A stretch of DNA of 64,000 bases from the NCBI GenBank assembly GCA_017616555.1, contig JAFZXZ010000016.1, positions 150,642-214,641 of the forward strand, in the 5' to 3' direction. The notes below the pieces were generated by a model that saw only the letters and a program-made list of their open reading frames with translations, was not told where the DNA came from and ran no database searches. Within the stretch, counting starts at the first letter, position 1. Each line of letters starts with the position of its first letter. This stretch comes from a bacterium (GTDB taxonomy: Bacteria > Auribacterota > UBA3054). Shown here piece by piece: positions 1-7,562 of this stretch. A program made the translations under genes and the position numbers.

Positions 1-1325
1 ACGAGTGGGAAACCGTTTCCATCGCCGTTCCTGGCGAAGCCGATTCCGCTGGGATAATCTTTAGGATCAAACAGCAGGGCGCCTCAGACTACGCCGGGAT
101 CGGAAACGTTACTCTGAAGGGAGAAGCTTGCCCAGAGCGCGGAGCGTTCCCTTCACTGGCCATAACCACCGCCAACTGGGAAAGAGTGGAGATTCGTTTG
201 GATCTCAGTGAGGACATGAACCTGCTCTGCCGCTCGGAAAACAAAAACTATTTCGTCACCAACCGTCCGCAAAACGAAAGCTCTTATGAAATTGGCGACA
301 GCCTTGGCAGAACCGTAGTGGTTTCGGTCAACGAAAAAGAATTTAGCGACGATAGCGTTGCTCCCGGAAACACCTATTATTACAAAGCCTGGGGCCTCTC
401 ACCTGAAGGAGCGTATTCCTGCGGCAGCCCAATTAAGGAAGTGACGGTGCCTGAGCTTCCGGTTGTGGATGTGGCGGTGCCGAGCGTGGAAGAAGGAACG
501 CTGAGCGACGAAATCGCTGTTGTGAGGAGGCCGGAAGTTGATGAAAAGCTAACGGTCTTGGTCGATCTCGCCACCAGCAGGGATTTCCTGCCGAACCCGG
601 GACTCTTTTTCTCCGAGTACGGCAAAGGTTCCGGGAACAACCGCTACCTTGAGATCTACAATCCCTCCTTGGAAGCCGCCGAGCTTGACGGAATAAATGT
701 CTGTATTTTCAAGAACGGGTCGGAGGTCGCCGGGCAAACGCTTGCGCTCTTCGGCTCGCTTCCCTCTTATGAAACGCTTCTGATCTGCAACAACAAGGCT
801 GACGCAGAGCTTACGAACGCAGCCGACCTTGTCAGCGCCAAGATAGACTTCACCGGCAACGACGCGGTCGCTTTGATCAAAGGCGACGAGATACTTGACA
901 TCATCGGCGTCATCGGCGAAGATCCCGGCACCGCCTGGCCGATCGGCGAATATGCGACCGGCACCGCCAACCACACCATCATAAGGTACCCCTATATAAA
1001 CCGCGGCTCTGCAACTTGGAAGAGCTCGCAGTGGGAAGTCTTGGAAAAAGACTTTTTCAACGATCTCAAGAACCACGAGTGCTCGGAGACAAGACCGGGC
1101 AGCATAGTCTTCGAGGGGCTTGCGGTCCCTGAGGACGGGCTTACGCTTTCGAATCTTTCAGTCGGCACTTTGTATTACCTCAGGGCCAAAACCGCCTATA
1201 AGGGCGCCACAGGCGCTTACGGAGGCGTCTGCGGTCCCTTCCAGCTTATTCCCGAACCGGGCGCGCTGCTTTTCCTTGCTCTGCTTCTAATTGGGGCTTC
1301 TTCCTTGCGTTCCTTTCCCCTTTAA
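1..1325 (+). CDS. PEP-CTERM protein with lamin-tail domain (5' end outside window)
   Basis: The frame starting at base 3 is open from the window edge, so the GTG at 186 is only the first in-frame start codon inside the window and the true start lies upstream. About 440 residues are visible. The middle (near FFSEYGKGSGNNRYLEIYNP, followed by DAVALIKGDEILDIIGVIG) fits a lamin-tail (LTD) domain, found in many secreted bacterial nucleases and surface proteins. It is flanked by fibronectin-III-like stretches (GNTYYYKAWGLSPEG and GTLYYLRAKTAYKG). The C-terminus is a PEP-CTERM-like tail: PEPGALLFLALLLIG, then a short end with one Arg. In known systems exosortase cuts such tails during export. No nuclease domain is seen in the visible part. 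The role is probably extracellular or cell surface. Confidence 0.85.
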   Translation, partial: EWETVSIAVPGEADSAGIIFRIKQQGASDYAGIGNVTLKGEACPERGAFPSLAITTANWERVEIRLDLSEDMNLLCRSENKNYFVTNRPQNESSYEIGDSLGRTVVVSVNEKEFSDDSVAPGNTYYYKAWGLSPEGAYSCGSPIKEVTVPELPVVDVAVPSVEEGTLSDEIAVVRRPEVDEKLTVLVDLATSRDFLPNPGLFFSEYGKGSGNNRYLEIYNPSLEAAELDGINVCIFKNGSEVAGQTLALFGSLPSYETLLICNNKADAELTNAADLVSAKIDFTGNDAVALIKGDEILDIIGVIGEDPGTAWPIGEYATGTANHTIIRYPYINRGSATWKSSQWEVLEKDFFNDLKNHECSETRPGSIVFEGLAVPEDGLTLSNLSVGTLYYLRAKTAYKGATGAYGGVCGPFQLIPEPGALLFLALLLIGASSLRSFPL

Positions 1326-1343
1326 GGTAGAATTATAACTACC
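1326..1343 (+). promoter_or_regulatory. possible -10 / small inverted repeat upstream of panD
   Basis: GGTAG and CTACC flank AATTATAA just after the preceding stop codon. The left arm overlaps a -10-like TAGAAT (1328-1333) placed 25 nt before the panD ATG. It could be a promoter, a weak hairpin, or both. No clear -35 is visible. Confidence 0.3.
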
Positions 1344-1358
1344 AAATTGAGGAAAACC

Positions 1359-1709
1359 ATGCAGCTGACATTACTGAAAGGAAAAATACACCGCGCCAGA
1401 GTGACGGAATGCAATCTCCATTACGCCGGCTCTATCGGAATAGATGAAGATCTCATGGCCGCCGCCAACATACTCCCCTATGAGAGAGTCTCCGTGGCGA
1501 ACGTCACCAACGGATCCCGCTTCGACACTTACGTCCTGCCCGCCCCAAAGGGCAGCGGAACCATCGCCATCTACGGCGCGGCCGCTCACCTGGCGAAGCT
1601 CGGGGACATCATCATTATCTTCGCCTGGGCCAACATGGACGAAAAGGAAGCCAAAACCTTCAAGCCTTCGATCTGCCTGGTGGACGAAAACAACAAGGTC
1701 AAGTTCTAA
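1359..1709 (+). CDS. panD: aspartate 1-decarboxylase (pyruvoyl enzyme)
   Basis: Decarboxylates L-aspartate to beta-alanine for pantothenate and CoA synthesis in the cytoplasm. The protein is 116 aa, close to the family's usual 115-130. The ATG at 1359 is preferred over an in-frame TTG at 1347 because GAGGA lies at 1349-1353. With this start, the self-cleavage pair falls exactly at Gly24-Ser25 (HYAGSIGID), where the zymogen splits to form the pyruvoyl group. Other family signatures are VTNGSRFDTY (substrate-binding region) and GAAAHLAKLGDIIIIFAWA. It is probably monocistronic, with a strong bidirectional terminator 20 nt after the stop. No other pantothenate gene is nearby. Confidence 0.97.
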   Translation: MQLTLLKGKIHRARVTECNLHYAGSIGIDEDLMAAANILPYERVSVANVTNGSRFDTYVLPAPKGSGTIAIYGAAAHLAKLGDIIIIFAWANMDEKEAKTFKPSICLVDENNKVKF

Positions 1710-1730
1710 TAAAGAGCTCTTGCAATAAAA

Positions 1731-1758
1731 AAGGGCGGGCTAAATGCCCGCCCTTTTT
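1731..1758. terminator. bidirectional intrinsic terminator
   Basis: An A-tract is followed by GGGCGGGC (1733-1740), loop TAAAT, GCCCGCCC (1746-1753) and TTTTT. It lies between convergent panD and the 874-aa gene and reads as a terminator on both strands. Confidence 0.93.
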
Positions 1759-1779
1759 GTTTTGGCTTCCGCTATATCG

Positions 1780-4404
1780 TCAGCGTTTGCGCATGACGAG
1801 AGCCAATACGATGGCCAGCAGTCCGACCGCTATGGGTTCGGGGACGCTGACGTCGTGGGCGGAAAGTTTAGAGAACCAGACGCCGGTGGCGTACAGTTCG
1901 TCCGGACCGTCGTTCTGGGCCTTGATGCCAAGGCTTAGAAGCGGCTGATCATCGAAGCCGCCGTTCAAGGGCACGTCGCCTTCCCCAAAGTTGGTCACAA
2001 CGCCGTTGACGGAAGCGCTGAGGGCGCAGCCGTAAGCCACGTCGGTGTCAATGGTGAGGGAAACGGTGTTCCACTTGTCCAAGGGCGCTCTGAACCATTC
2101 CATAAAGTCAGATCCGGACATATAGCCGATCAAGGCTTCATTGTTTTCCTTGTCGCGGCGGAGCCTGATGGGCAGGAAGCCGGTCTCGCCGTTCTGGGTC
2201 AGATCGACGTAAGTGGTGTTCTCGTTCTTCTCCATCAGGAATTCCGCCTCAACGGTGAAGGTGGAACCGGTCGCACCGATAGCGGGCACATAGGCAAAAG
2301 AAGATTCAGGGAAATACACGCCGCGTTTGCCTTCCTTTTCGCCAATAGTAGGAGTAGTGGACTTGTCCTGGACTTTCCAGTAATCCTGGCCGTTCAAGTT
2401 TCCTTCGGTGTAGAAGGGAGCGCCAAAATCGGTGGCGTAATAAAAGCCGCCTTTGCTGAAGGTAACAAGCGAGGTGATGGCGCAATCCAGGGCGCCGCCC
2501 ACGGCGCCGTAAGCGTAGCGCATCCTGGAGCGGAAGAAGCCGTCCTCCAGGCCGTCTCTCTTGACGCCGACGCTCAATTTGCCGTTGTCCTCTATGACGC
2601 CGGTGGCGTTGGTGGTGACTAAGACGTTCTCAGGATAATCGAGGAAGGTCACTTCGTACTGGAAGGGCACGGTGCCGCAGTTGACCACGGTGTCCTCAAT
2701 GACGGTCTTGTCTTCACCGAAAACATAAACGCCGTTCAGCTGAGGCTCATAAGTGGCGGGACGTGGCACATCCTCAAATTTGAGGTCGTCTATGAGAAGC
2801 ATGGCGTTTTCGGAATTGCCGCCGCAGCTGGCGCAGAACTTGGTGAAACGCTGGACAGGATCGATAAATTTGCTGGCCTTCTTGGAAAGCTCGACACTTT
2901 TGCCGAAGTTCGTGGTGAAGTCGCCCAATGTCAGATCGGTCATTAGATAGCGCCTGTAATCCACCGTGAAGGAGAAGTCCAGCCAGGTGTCCAGGGGGAA
3001 CTTTTGATCGCCAAGAAGCATTTTCTTCTGGGCGGGGCCGAGGCCGAATTCATAGAGATAGAAATAATCCTGGCCTTCTTCCCTGACGAACCAGAAGCTC
3101 ACGCTTCTGTACCAGTAGTCGTTCTGGAAATAGAAGTAATCGGCGTCTTTGTCAGCCTCGCTGCCCTTGTAGAGCTTCATGCTGACTTTCAAGATGCCGC
3201 CGGTGGGAGAATAGACGTCGCACATGTAGCCTTCGTAGCCGCCGGCTCTCACAATGTAGCCGCAGTTGCCTTCATAGCCGTAAGAGACGTTGGTGACCAC
3301 CATGGAGTTGCCTTCGTGCTGATAGTCGCCGATCCAGGTGTTCTGGCCGTCGATGCCGCCGATCTGCATGAAGGGAGACTCAAAGTTCTCGGCGTAGATC
3401 ACGGTGCCGTTGGGAACGCAGACCGGGATGGTCTTGGAGCCGTATTCGCCGCCGTCAACGGTCACCATGGCGCGATGGTAGCCGTTGGTCATAAGGCTTC
3501 TGTCAACGCTTAAGGTAAGCTCAACCGCGCCTGAGCAAGTGCCGGAAGCGGGAGTGATGGAGATCCATTCCGGAGAATCCTCTATGGTCGCGGTATATTC
3601 AAAAGAGCCCGTGGTCTTGTTAGCAACCGTCAGTTTCATTTCCGTGGCGGTGCGGGAGAAGATGGGCTTAATGGGGCTAAGATCAAACTCCTTTTTCGGC
3701 GGAAGCGGGCAGGTGGCGATCTGGAAATTGTCCAGTTTGCCGGTGTGCATGACTCTGACGCCGTCCGGCAAGGTCCCGCAGCCGTCCGTCTTGGCGCTCT
3801 TGTAATACATGCCCTCCTCTTCAAAGACCTGGTCGGCAATGCTGAGGCGCTCGATGCTTCTGGTGGCGGGAGTAATGATCAAACTGAAGGGCTGATAGGT
3901 GTCCGCGGGAAGTTCGTTGACCTGGAAGGTCTTCTGGGAGCCGTCGGCAGAGGAATAGGCGAGCGTCGCCTTGCCGTCGGCATAGCGGATGAATTCCGTA
4001 ATTTCCACATCGTAATTCTTGCCGCTCGTTCCAAGGGCATGGATCTTGGTGTAGAAAGGATTGGACGCTTCGCTGGAAACGTAAGTGTAGCCGGAGACCA
4101 AAAGCTTGACGTTGCCGGGGCACTGCTCGGAGATGTCGAAGCTGGTCTGGTGGTTGATGCCGTACTGACTGTCGGCGTCGTCGCAGAAAAGGAACTGCGA
4201 GCCGCTCTGGGCAGCCGCGGCGTTGTTGGAAACGATTATCACGCCGCCGGCCCCCCACCAGCTGCCTTTCCAGTTGTTCTGATCGACAACGTCGCCGGGC
4301 GTGTAGCCTTCGCTCGTTTCAAAATCGATCGTGAAGATCGTGTTGGTCTCCCCGGCCAAAACGCTCATTACGCCGAGGGCAATAAGGAACAGTAATTTTT
4401 TCAT
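1780..4404 (-). CDS. large secreted PEP-CTERM protein with three LamG-like modules
   Basis: An 874-aa exported protein with an N-terminal signal peptide (MKKLLFLIALGVMSVLAGE). Three similar segments (about residues 25-240, 330-555 and 660-850) each open with an Asp/Gly-Gln-x-x-Trp motif (VVDQNNWKG, IDGQNTWIG, LNGQDYWKV). They look like concanavalin/LamG-type beta-sandwiches. Between them are BACON-like linkers, the first with PEWISITPASGTCSG. The tail is VPEPIAVGLLAIVLALV plus a basic end, a PEP-CTERM-like sorting signal. It is last in a minus-strand run, 29 nt after the aaRS-like gene. Carbohydrate binding or surface adhesion is inferred from fold type; no catalytic motif was found. Confidence 0.85.
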   Translation of the reverse strand: MKKLLFLIALGVMSVLAGETNTIFTIDFETSEGYTPGDVVDQNNWKGSWWGAGGVIIVSNNAAAAQSGSQFLFCDDADSQYGINHQTSFDISEQCPGNVKLLVSGYTYVSSEASNPFYTKIHALGTSGKNYDVEITEFIRYADGKATLAYSSADGSQKTFQVNELPADTYQPFSLIITPATRSIERLSIADQVFEEEGMYYKSAKTDGCGTLPDGVRVMHTGKLDNFQIATCPLPPKKEFDLSPIKPIFSRTATEMKLTVANKTTGSFEYTATIEDSPEWISITPASGTCSGAVELTLSVDRSLMTNGYHRAMVTVDGGEYGSKTIPVCVPNGTVIYAENFESPFMQIGGIDGQNTWIGDYQHEGNSMVVTNVSYGYEGNCGYIVRAGGYEGYMCDVYSPTGGILKVSMKLYKGSEADKDADYFYFQNDYWYRSVSFWFVREEGQDYFYLYEFGLGPAQKKMLLGDQKFPLDTWLDFSFTVDYRRYLMTDLTLGDFTTNFGKSVELSKKASKFIDPVQRFTKFCASCGGNSENAMLLIDDLKFEDVPRPATYEPQLNGVYVFGEDKTVIEDTVVNCGTVPFQYEVTFLDYPENVLVTTNATGVIEDNGKLSVGVKRDGLEDGFFRSRMRYAYGAVGGALDCAITSLVTFSKGGFYYATDFGAPFYTEGNLNGQDYWKVQDKSTTPTIGEKEGKRGVYFPESSFAYVPAIGATGSTFTVEAEFLMEKNENTTYVDLTQNGETGFLPIRLRRDKENNEALIGYMSGSDFMEWFRAPLDKWNTVSLTIDTDVAYGCALSASVNGVVTNFGEGDVPLNGGFDDQPLLSLGIKAQNDGPDELYATGVWFSKLSAHDVSVPEPIAVGLLAIVLALVMRKR

Positions 4405-4433
4405 AGCTTATCTCAATTTTTGGTTGTTAAGGT

Positions 4434-5651
4434 TTAGAACAAATAAATGGGGTGCGAGTCTGGATTTTTCCCGAAGAGGGTGACGTCATCGATCTTTTTG
4501 ATAACGGGACCCTTCAGAAGCGCATATAGCAGACGTTCCACGCCGATGCCGCCGCCGAAAGTGGAGGGGAATAGGTCGGAGCCGTCTTCGCCTTTCATAG
4601 CTGCCGCCGCCAGGAAAGGAGCGTAACCGCTTAGTTCCTCAACGTTGGTTATTTCGCCGTTGCGGTCGAAAGAGGGGCGACACATTATGATCTTGTTGTC
4701 CAAGAGGCGCTCGATAATTGGTTCGTAGAGCCATTCCCTAATGGCGCCGGACAGTACTTCCAACGCTCCGCCCATGCTCCCGTCAGCAAGTTGGGATTGC
4801 GCGCAGAGGTCGTAGTTGTAGATGTCCCTGGAGGGAACTTCTTCCAGATTCCTTTTCGTTCCGTCAGCTTTGAGATACGGATAGACCAGGTCGTAGTTTT
4901 CACGCATGATGCCCTTGATCCAGAAGAACTGGCTTTTGGCCGTGTTCCCCAGTTCCTGTTCCGAAGCGTCACCAGCTTCATCCCTGAAGAAAGAAGGGAA
5001 GGGCTTTTCAGGCACCGTAAGTATTACGCCCAGGGCCTTGAGATCCTCGGAATTCTTTTCTATAAGAGCTTTCACGGTATAGATGATAAAATCCTCGAAG
5101 AAACCAAGCGCCCCTTCGTAATCTTTCGCCAGGATGGCTTTGACTTTTTCCTCTTCGTTGAAATATTCCTTAAGCGTCACGAATTTTTCCCGTCTAAGCT
5201 CCATGTCCATCTGGGAAAAATCAATGAGATAACGGCCTCTCTGCTCGCCAATCGGGCTTTCCAGCTCTAACCTGATGTTCGGGGAATCGATATAGACGCC
5301 CTTCAAAAGCGGGTTGGTGCAGGCCAGGAACTTCGAATATATCATCGAGTGCGTGGTCTTGTAGGGCTGGCCCTTGTAACGGATGGTCGGAGAATACTCA
5401 ATATCGTGGGCCAGGGGGTCCGTCACCGGGGAAAGGGAGACTCTCTCCAGGTTCAAAAGCCCGTTGTCACTGAGGAAATTCTGCATGGCCTGGACCATGG
5501 TGGTCCTGATCCTCAAAACATGGAAGATGCTTTCGCTCCTCCATTTTTCCATGTACTGCTTTCTGGTGAAAGCCTTGAGCCCGCTGCCAGACTGTTTCAG
5601 CGCGGCATGAAAACGCGCAAGACTGGCGCCTATCTCATCTCGTTCCTGCAT
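4434..5651 (-). CDS. AspRS/AsnRS-like class II synthetase core protein without anticodon domain
   Basis: A 405-aa protein carrying class II aminoacyl-tRNA synthetase signatures of the AspRS/AsnRS subgroup: a motif-2-like stretch (RYLIDFSQMDMEL) and a motif 3 near the C-terminus (FGGGIGVERLL), with the ATP-binding Arg. The N-terminal OB-fold that binds the anticodon in true AspRS/AsnRS is missing; the protein begins with a helical segment and goes straight into the catalytic region. In archaea, AsnRS-derived proteins of this shape act as asparagine synthetases, so ATP-dependent asparagine formation is one possibility. Modification of another amino-acid-accepting molecule is another. It sits 15 nt downstream of the RGG lipoprotein gene. 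The function is not assigned. Confidence 0.8.
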   Translation of the reverse strand: MQERDEIGASLARFHAALKQSGSGLKAFTRKQYMEKWRSESIFHVLRIRTTMVQAMQNFLSDNGLLNLERVSLSPVTDPLAHDIEYSPTIRYKGQPYKTTHSMIYSKFLACTNPLLKGVYIDSPNIRLELESPIGEQRGRYLIDFSQMDMELRREKFVTLKEYFNEEEKVKAILAKDYEGALGFFEDFIIYTVKALIEKNSEDLKALGVILTVPEKPFPSFFRDEAGDASEQELGNTAKSQFFWIKGIMRENYDLVYPYLKADGTKRNLEEVPSRDIYNYDLCAQSQLADGSMGGALEVLSGAIREWLYEPIIERLLDNKIIMCRPSFDRNGEITNVEELSGYAPFLAAAAMKGEDGSDLFPSTFGGGIGVERLLYALLKGPVIKKIDDVTLFGKNPDSHPIYLF

Positions 5652-5666
5652 GAATCTTCCTTAAGC

Positions 5667-6638
5667 TTATTTGCTGTTCATCTTGTCGTTGAGCTTGCTG
5701 ATAGCCTGGTTCTTGGAGATCAGATTGTCCTCCATTCTGCCAGGTCCTCCGGGTCCGCCGCCTCTGCCGCCGCGGCCGCCTCTGCCTCTGCCACCGCCGA
5801 AGCCTTCGAACGCCATAACCAGATCGTCCGAACTGGATTCAAGATCTTTCATGATGCTCCTGGCAGTGGCGTAGTCGCCTTCTTCGATGGCCTTGCTGGC
5901 CAGCGAATACTGGAGTCCCGTAGCATTGCGCATTCCGAAATCGTTGACCGCTTCGGTCCCTTTGCCGGAAGCCATGAGCTCTTTGTAAGTCTTCAACGCT
6001 TCAGAATAGTTGTTCTGCATGAGGTTCCAGGCCGCGCTCTCCGCCCTGAGCTGGGCCGCGGCGTAGGAATCGGGATACTGCCTTATGAGGTCTTCCCTGG
6101 CCTGAACCATTTCCTGCATGCGCTTCTCGCGGTCTTCCTGGCTCTCGTTGCGGTTGCCGCCCCAGCGGAACCTCGTCTTTTCCTGGAGCTCCGTGAAGGC
6201 CGTGCCGTAATTGTCGCTGTCGCTCTTGCGCTGCGTGTCCCTCAGTTCGCGCATGGAGGTCTGGTATTTCTCGCGCCGCTTCTCCATCGTCTTCTCTTCC
6301 ACGAGCTCGGCCATAGCGGAAACTTCGATGTCCTCGTTGGTGGAAAGAACGTCGAAACCGGCCGCCACCATCATCTGCTCAAGGTTGTAGAGCTTTTCGT
6401 TGAAGGCTTCCAGTATCTCATCGACGTTGCCGTTGTCAGAAGCAACTTTAATGGTTTCTTTGCCGGACTGCGGCGCTCTTTCCAGCGTTCCCATGCGCTT
6501 TTCGATCTTCTCAAGCCTGTTCTCCAGGCTTCTCAAGGAAAGCGAAATGCTTTTCAGTTCGTCGTTGTTTGACTGCTTCTCGCAAGCAACAGCCAGAAGA
6601 AGAACGGAAACGGCGGTTAAGAGTAATTGGGTTTTCAT
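5667..6638 (-). CDS. lipoprotein with coiled coil and RGG-type Gly/Arg tail
   Basis: A 323-aa lipoprotein: signal peptide with lipobox LAVAC, so Cys19 is the predicted lipidated residue. Residues 25-55 form a heptad-like coiled coil (SLSLRSLENRLEKIEKRMGT). The middle is helical and charged and contains tandem TPR-like segments (AESAAWNLMQNNYSEALKTY; LASKAIEEGDYATARSIM). A striking Gly/Arg block near the end (GFGGGRGRGGRGGRGGG) precedes a short helical C-terminus. RGG boxes usually mark nucleic-acid-binding proteins, so one on a predicted envelope lipoprotein is odd. It has its own candidate promoter upstream. The function is unknown. Confidence 0.8.
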   Translation of the reverse strand: MKTQLLLTAVSVLLLAVACEKQSNNDELKSISLSLRSLENRLEKIEKRMGTLERAPQSGKETIKVASDNGNVDEILEAFNEKLYNLEQMMVAAGFDVLSTNEDIEVSAMAELVEEKTMEKRREKYQTSMRELRDTQRKSDSDNYGTAFTELQEKTRFRWGGNRNESQEDREKRMQEMVQAREDLIRQYPDSYAAAQLRAESAAWNLMQNNYSEALKTYKELMASGKGTEAVNDFGMRNATGLQYSLASKAIEEGDYATARSIMKDLESSSDDLVMAFEGFGGGRGRGGRGGRGGGPGGPGRMEDNLISKNQAISKLNDKMNSK

Positions 6639-6677
6639 ATCGGTACCTCGTATTTGGGGTTATTTACACCTTAAACC

Positions 6678-6686
6678 ATTTTAACA
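6678..6686 (-). promoter_or_regulatory. extended -10 for the RGG lipoprotein gene
   Basis: On the minus strand this reads TGTTAAAAT, matching the TGN-TANAAT form seen at other promoters in the window. It lies about 40 nt before the lipoprotein ATG and just after the rmlD stop. The -35 is weak. Confidence 0.5.
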
Positions 6687-6687
6687 T

Positions 6688-7560
6688 TTATCTGGGCGCC
6701 AAAGTGCTAACAAGATAGCGCTTCAGGGCCTCGCGCCACTCAGGGGGCGTTTTCCCGGTAGCCTTTTGATATTTTTCCAGGCAAAGCACGGAATAATTCG
6801 GGCGCGGCGCCGGACGCGGGAATTCCTGTGTCGTCACAGGCTTCACCTCGACTAATTTATCCTTTTCTATTATGCCGAGCTCCTTGGCTTCCTCTATGGC
6901 TCCGCAGGCGAAGTCAAACCAGCTTATGCCGCCCTGGTTCGTGAAATGATAGTAGCCTCTCGCTTCGGCGGAAATAAGGTTAAGGAGTGCCTCCGCCAGA
7001 TCGACCGTGTAAGTGGGTGACCCGACCTGGTCGTTGACGACCGTCAGAAGATCTCTTTCCTTGGCGAGTTTTATCATGGTGTCGGGGAAATTCTTCCCGC
7101 CCTTGCCGTAGAGCCAGGCCGTCCTGACGATCAAAAATTCGCAGCCGCTATTTTCGATAGCCAATTCCCCTTCCCTTTTCGTCACAGCGTAAACGCCCTT
7201 GGGCGCCGTCGGGTCGTCCTCCTTCATCGGATGGCTTCCGTCTCCGAAGAAAACAAAGTCCGTGCTGATACTAACGAGCGGTATTCCCCTTTCCTTGCAC
7301 TCGGCAGCCAGATTGGCCGGCCCTTCGGCGTTCAACCTTCTCGCAAAGGCCTCGTCCTCCTCGGCCTTATCGACCGCCGTGTAGGCGGCGCAGTTCAGGA
7401 TAAGGTTCGGTTTGGCGATGTCGCAGACTTTTTTAATTTCATTTTTATCGAGGATGTTCATTTCCCCGACGTCCGTCAAAAACAATTCGTGTTCCTGAGA
7501 CAGCTTTTCCCTCACCGCTCTTGCCAGCATTCCGTTGGCGCCTGAAACCAGTATTTTCAT
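6688..7560 (-). CDS. rfbD: dTDP-4-dehydrorhamnose reductase
   Basis: Last step of dTDP-L-rhamnose synthesis: NAD(P)H-dependent reduction of dTDP-4-keto-L-rhamnose, feeding cell-surface polysaccharide. The protein is 290 aa, the normal family size. It has an extended short-chain dehydrogenase fold with a Rossmann glycine motif (GANGMLA, residues 7-13), the NCAAYTAVDKAE stretch, the STDFVF strand and the catalytic YxxxK pair (Tyr124, Lys128 in YAVTK). The C-terminal PRPAPRPNYS segment is typical of RmlD. The gene begins 2 nt after the protease stop, so it is co-transcribed. rmlA, rmlB and rmlC are not in the window. Confidence 0.95.
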   Translation of the reverse strand: MKILVSGANGMLARAVREKLSQEHELFLTDVGEMNILDKNEIKKVCDIAKPNLILNCAAYTAVDKAEEDEAFARRLNAEGPANLAAECKERGIPLVSISTDFVFFGDGSHPMKEDDPTAPKGVYAVTKREGELAIENSGCEFLIVRTAWLYGKGGKNFPDTMIKLAKERDLLTVVNDQVGSPTYTVDLAEALLNLISAEARGYYHFTNQGGISWFDFACGAIEEAKELGIIEKDKLVEVKPVTTQEFPRPAPRPNYSVLCLEKYQKATGKTPPEWREALKRYLVSTLAPR

Positions 7561-7562
7561 CT

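Noticed and set aside
1444-1728. 94-codon open frame in panD
   Set aside because: It lies in another frame of panD, whose Gly-Ser processing site and family motifs are clear.
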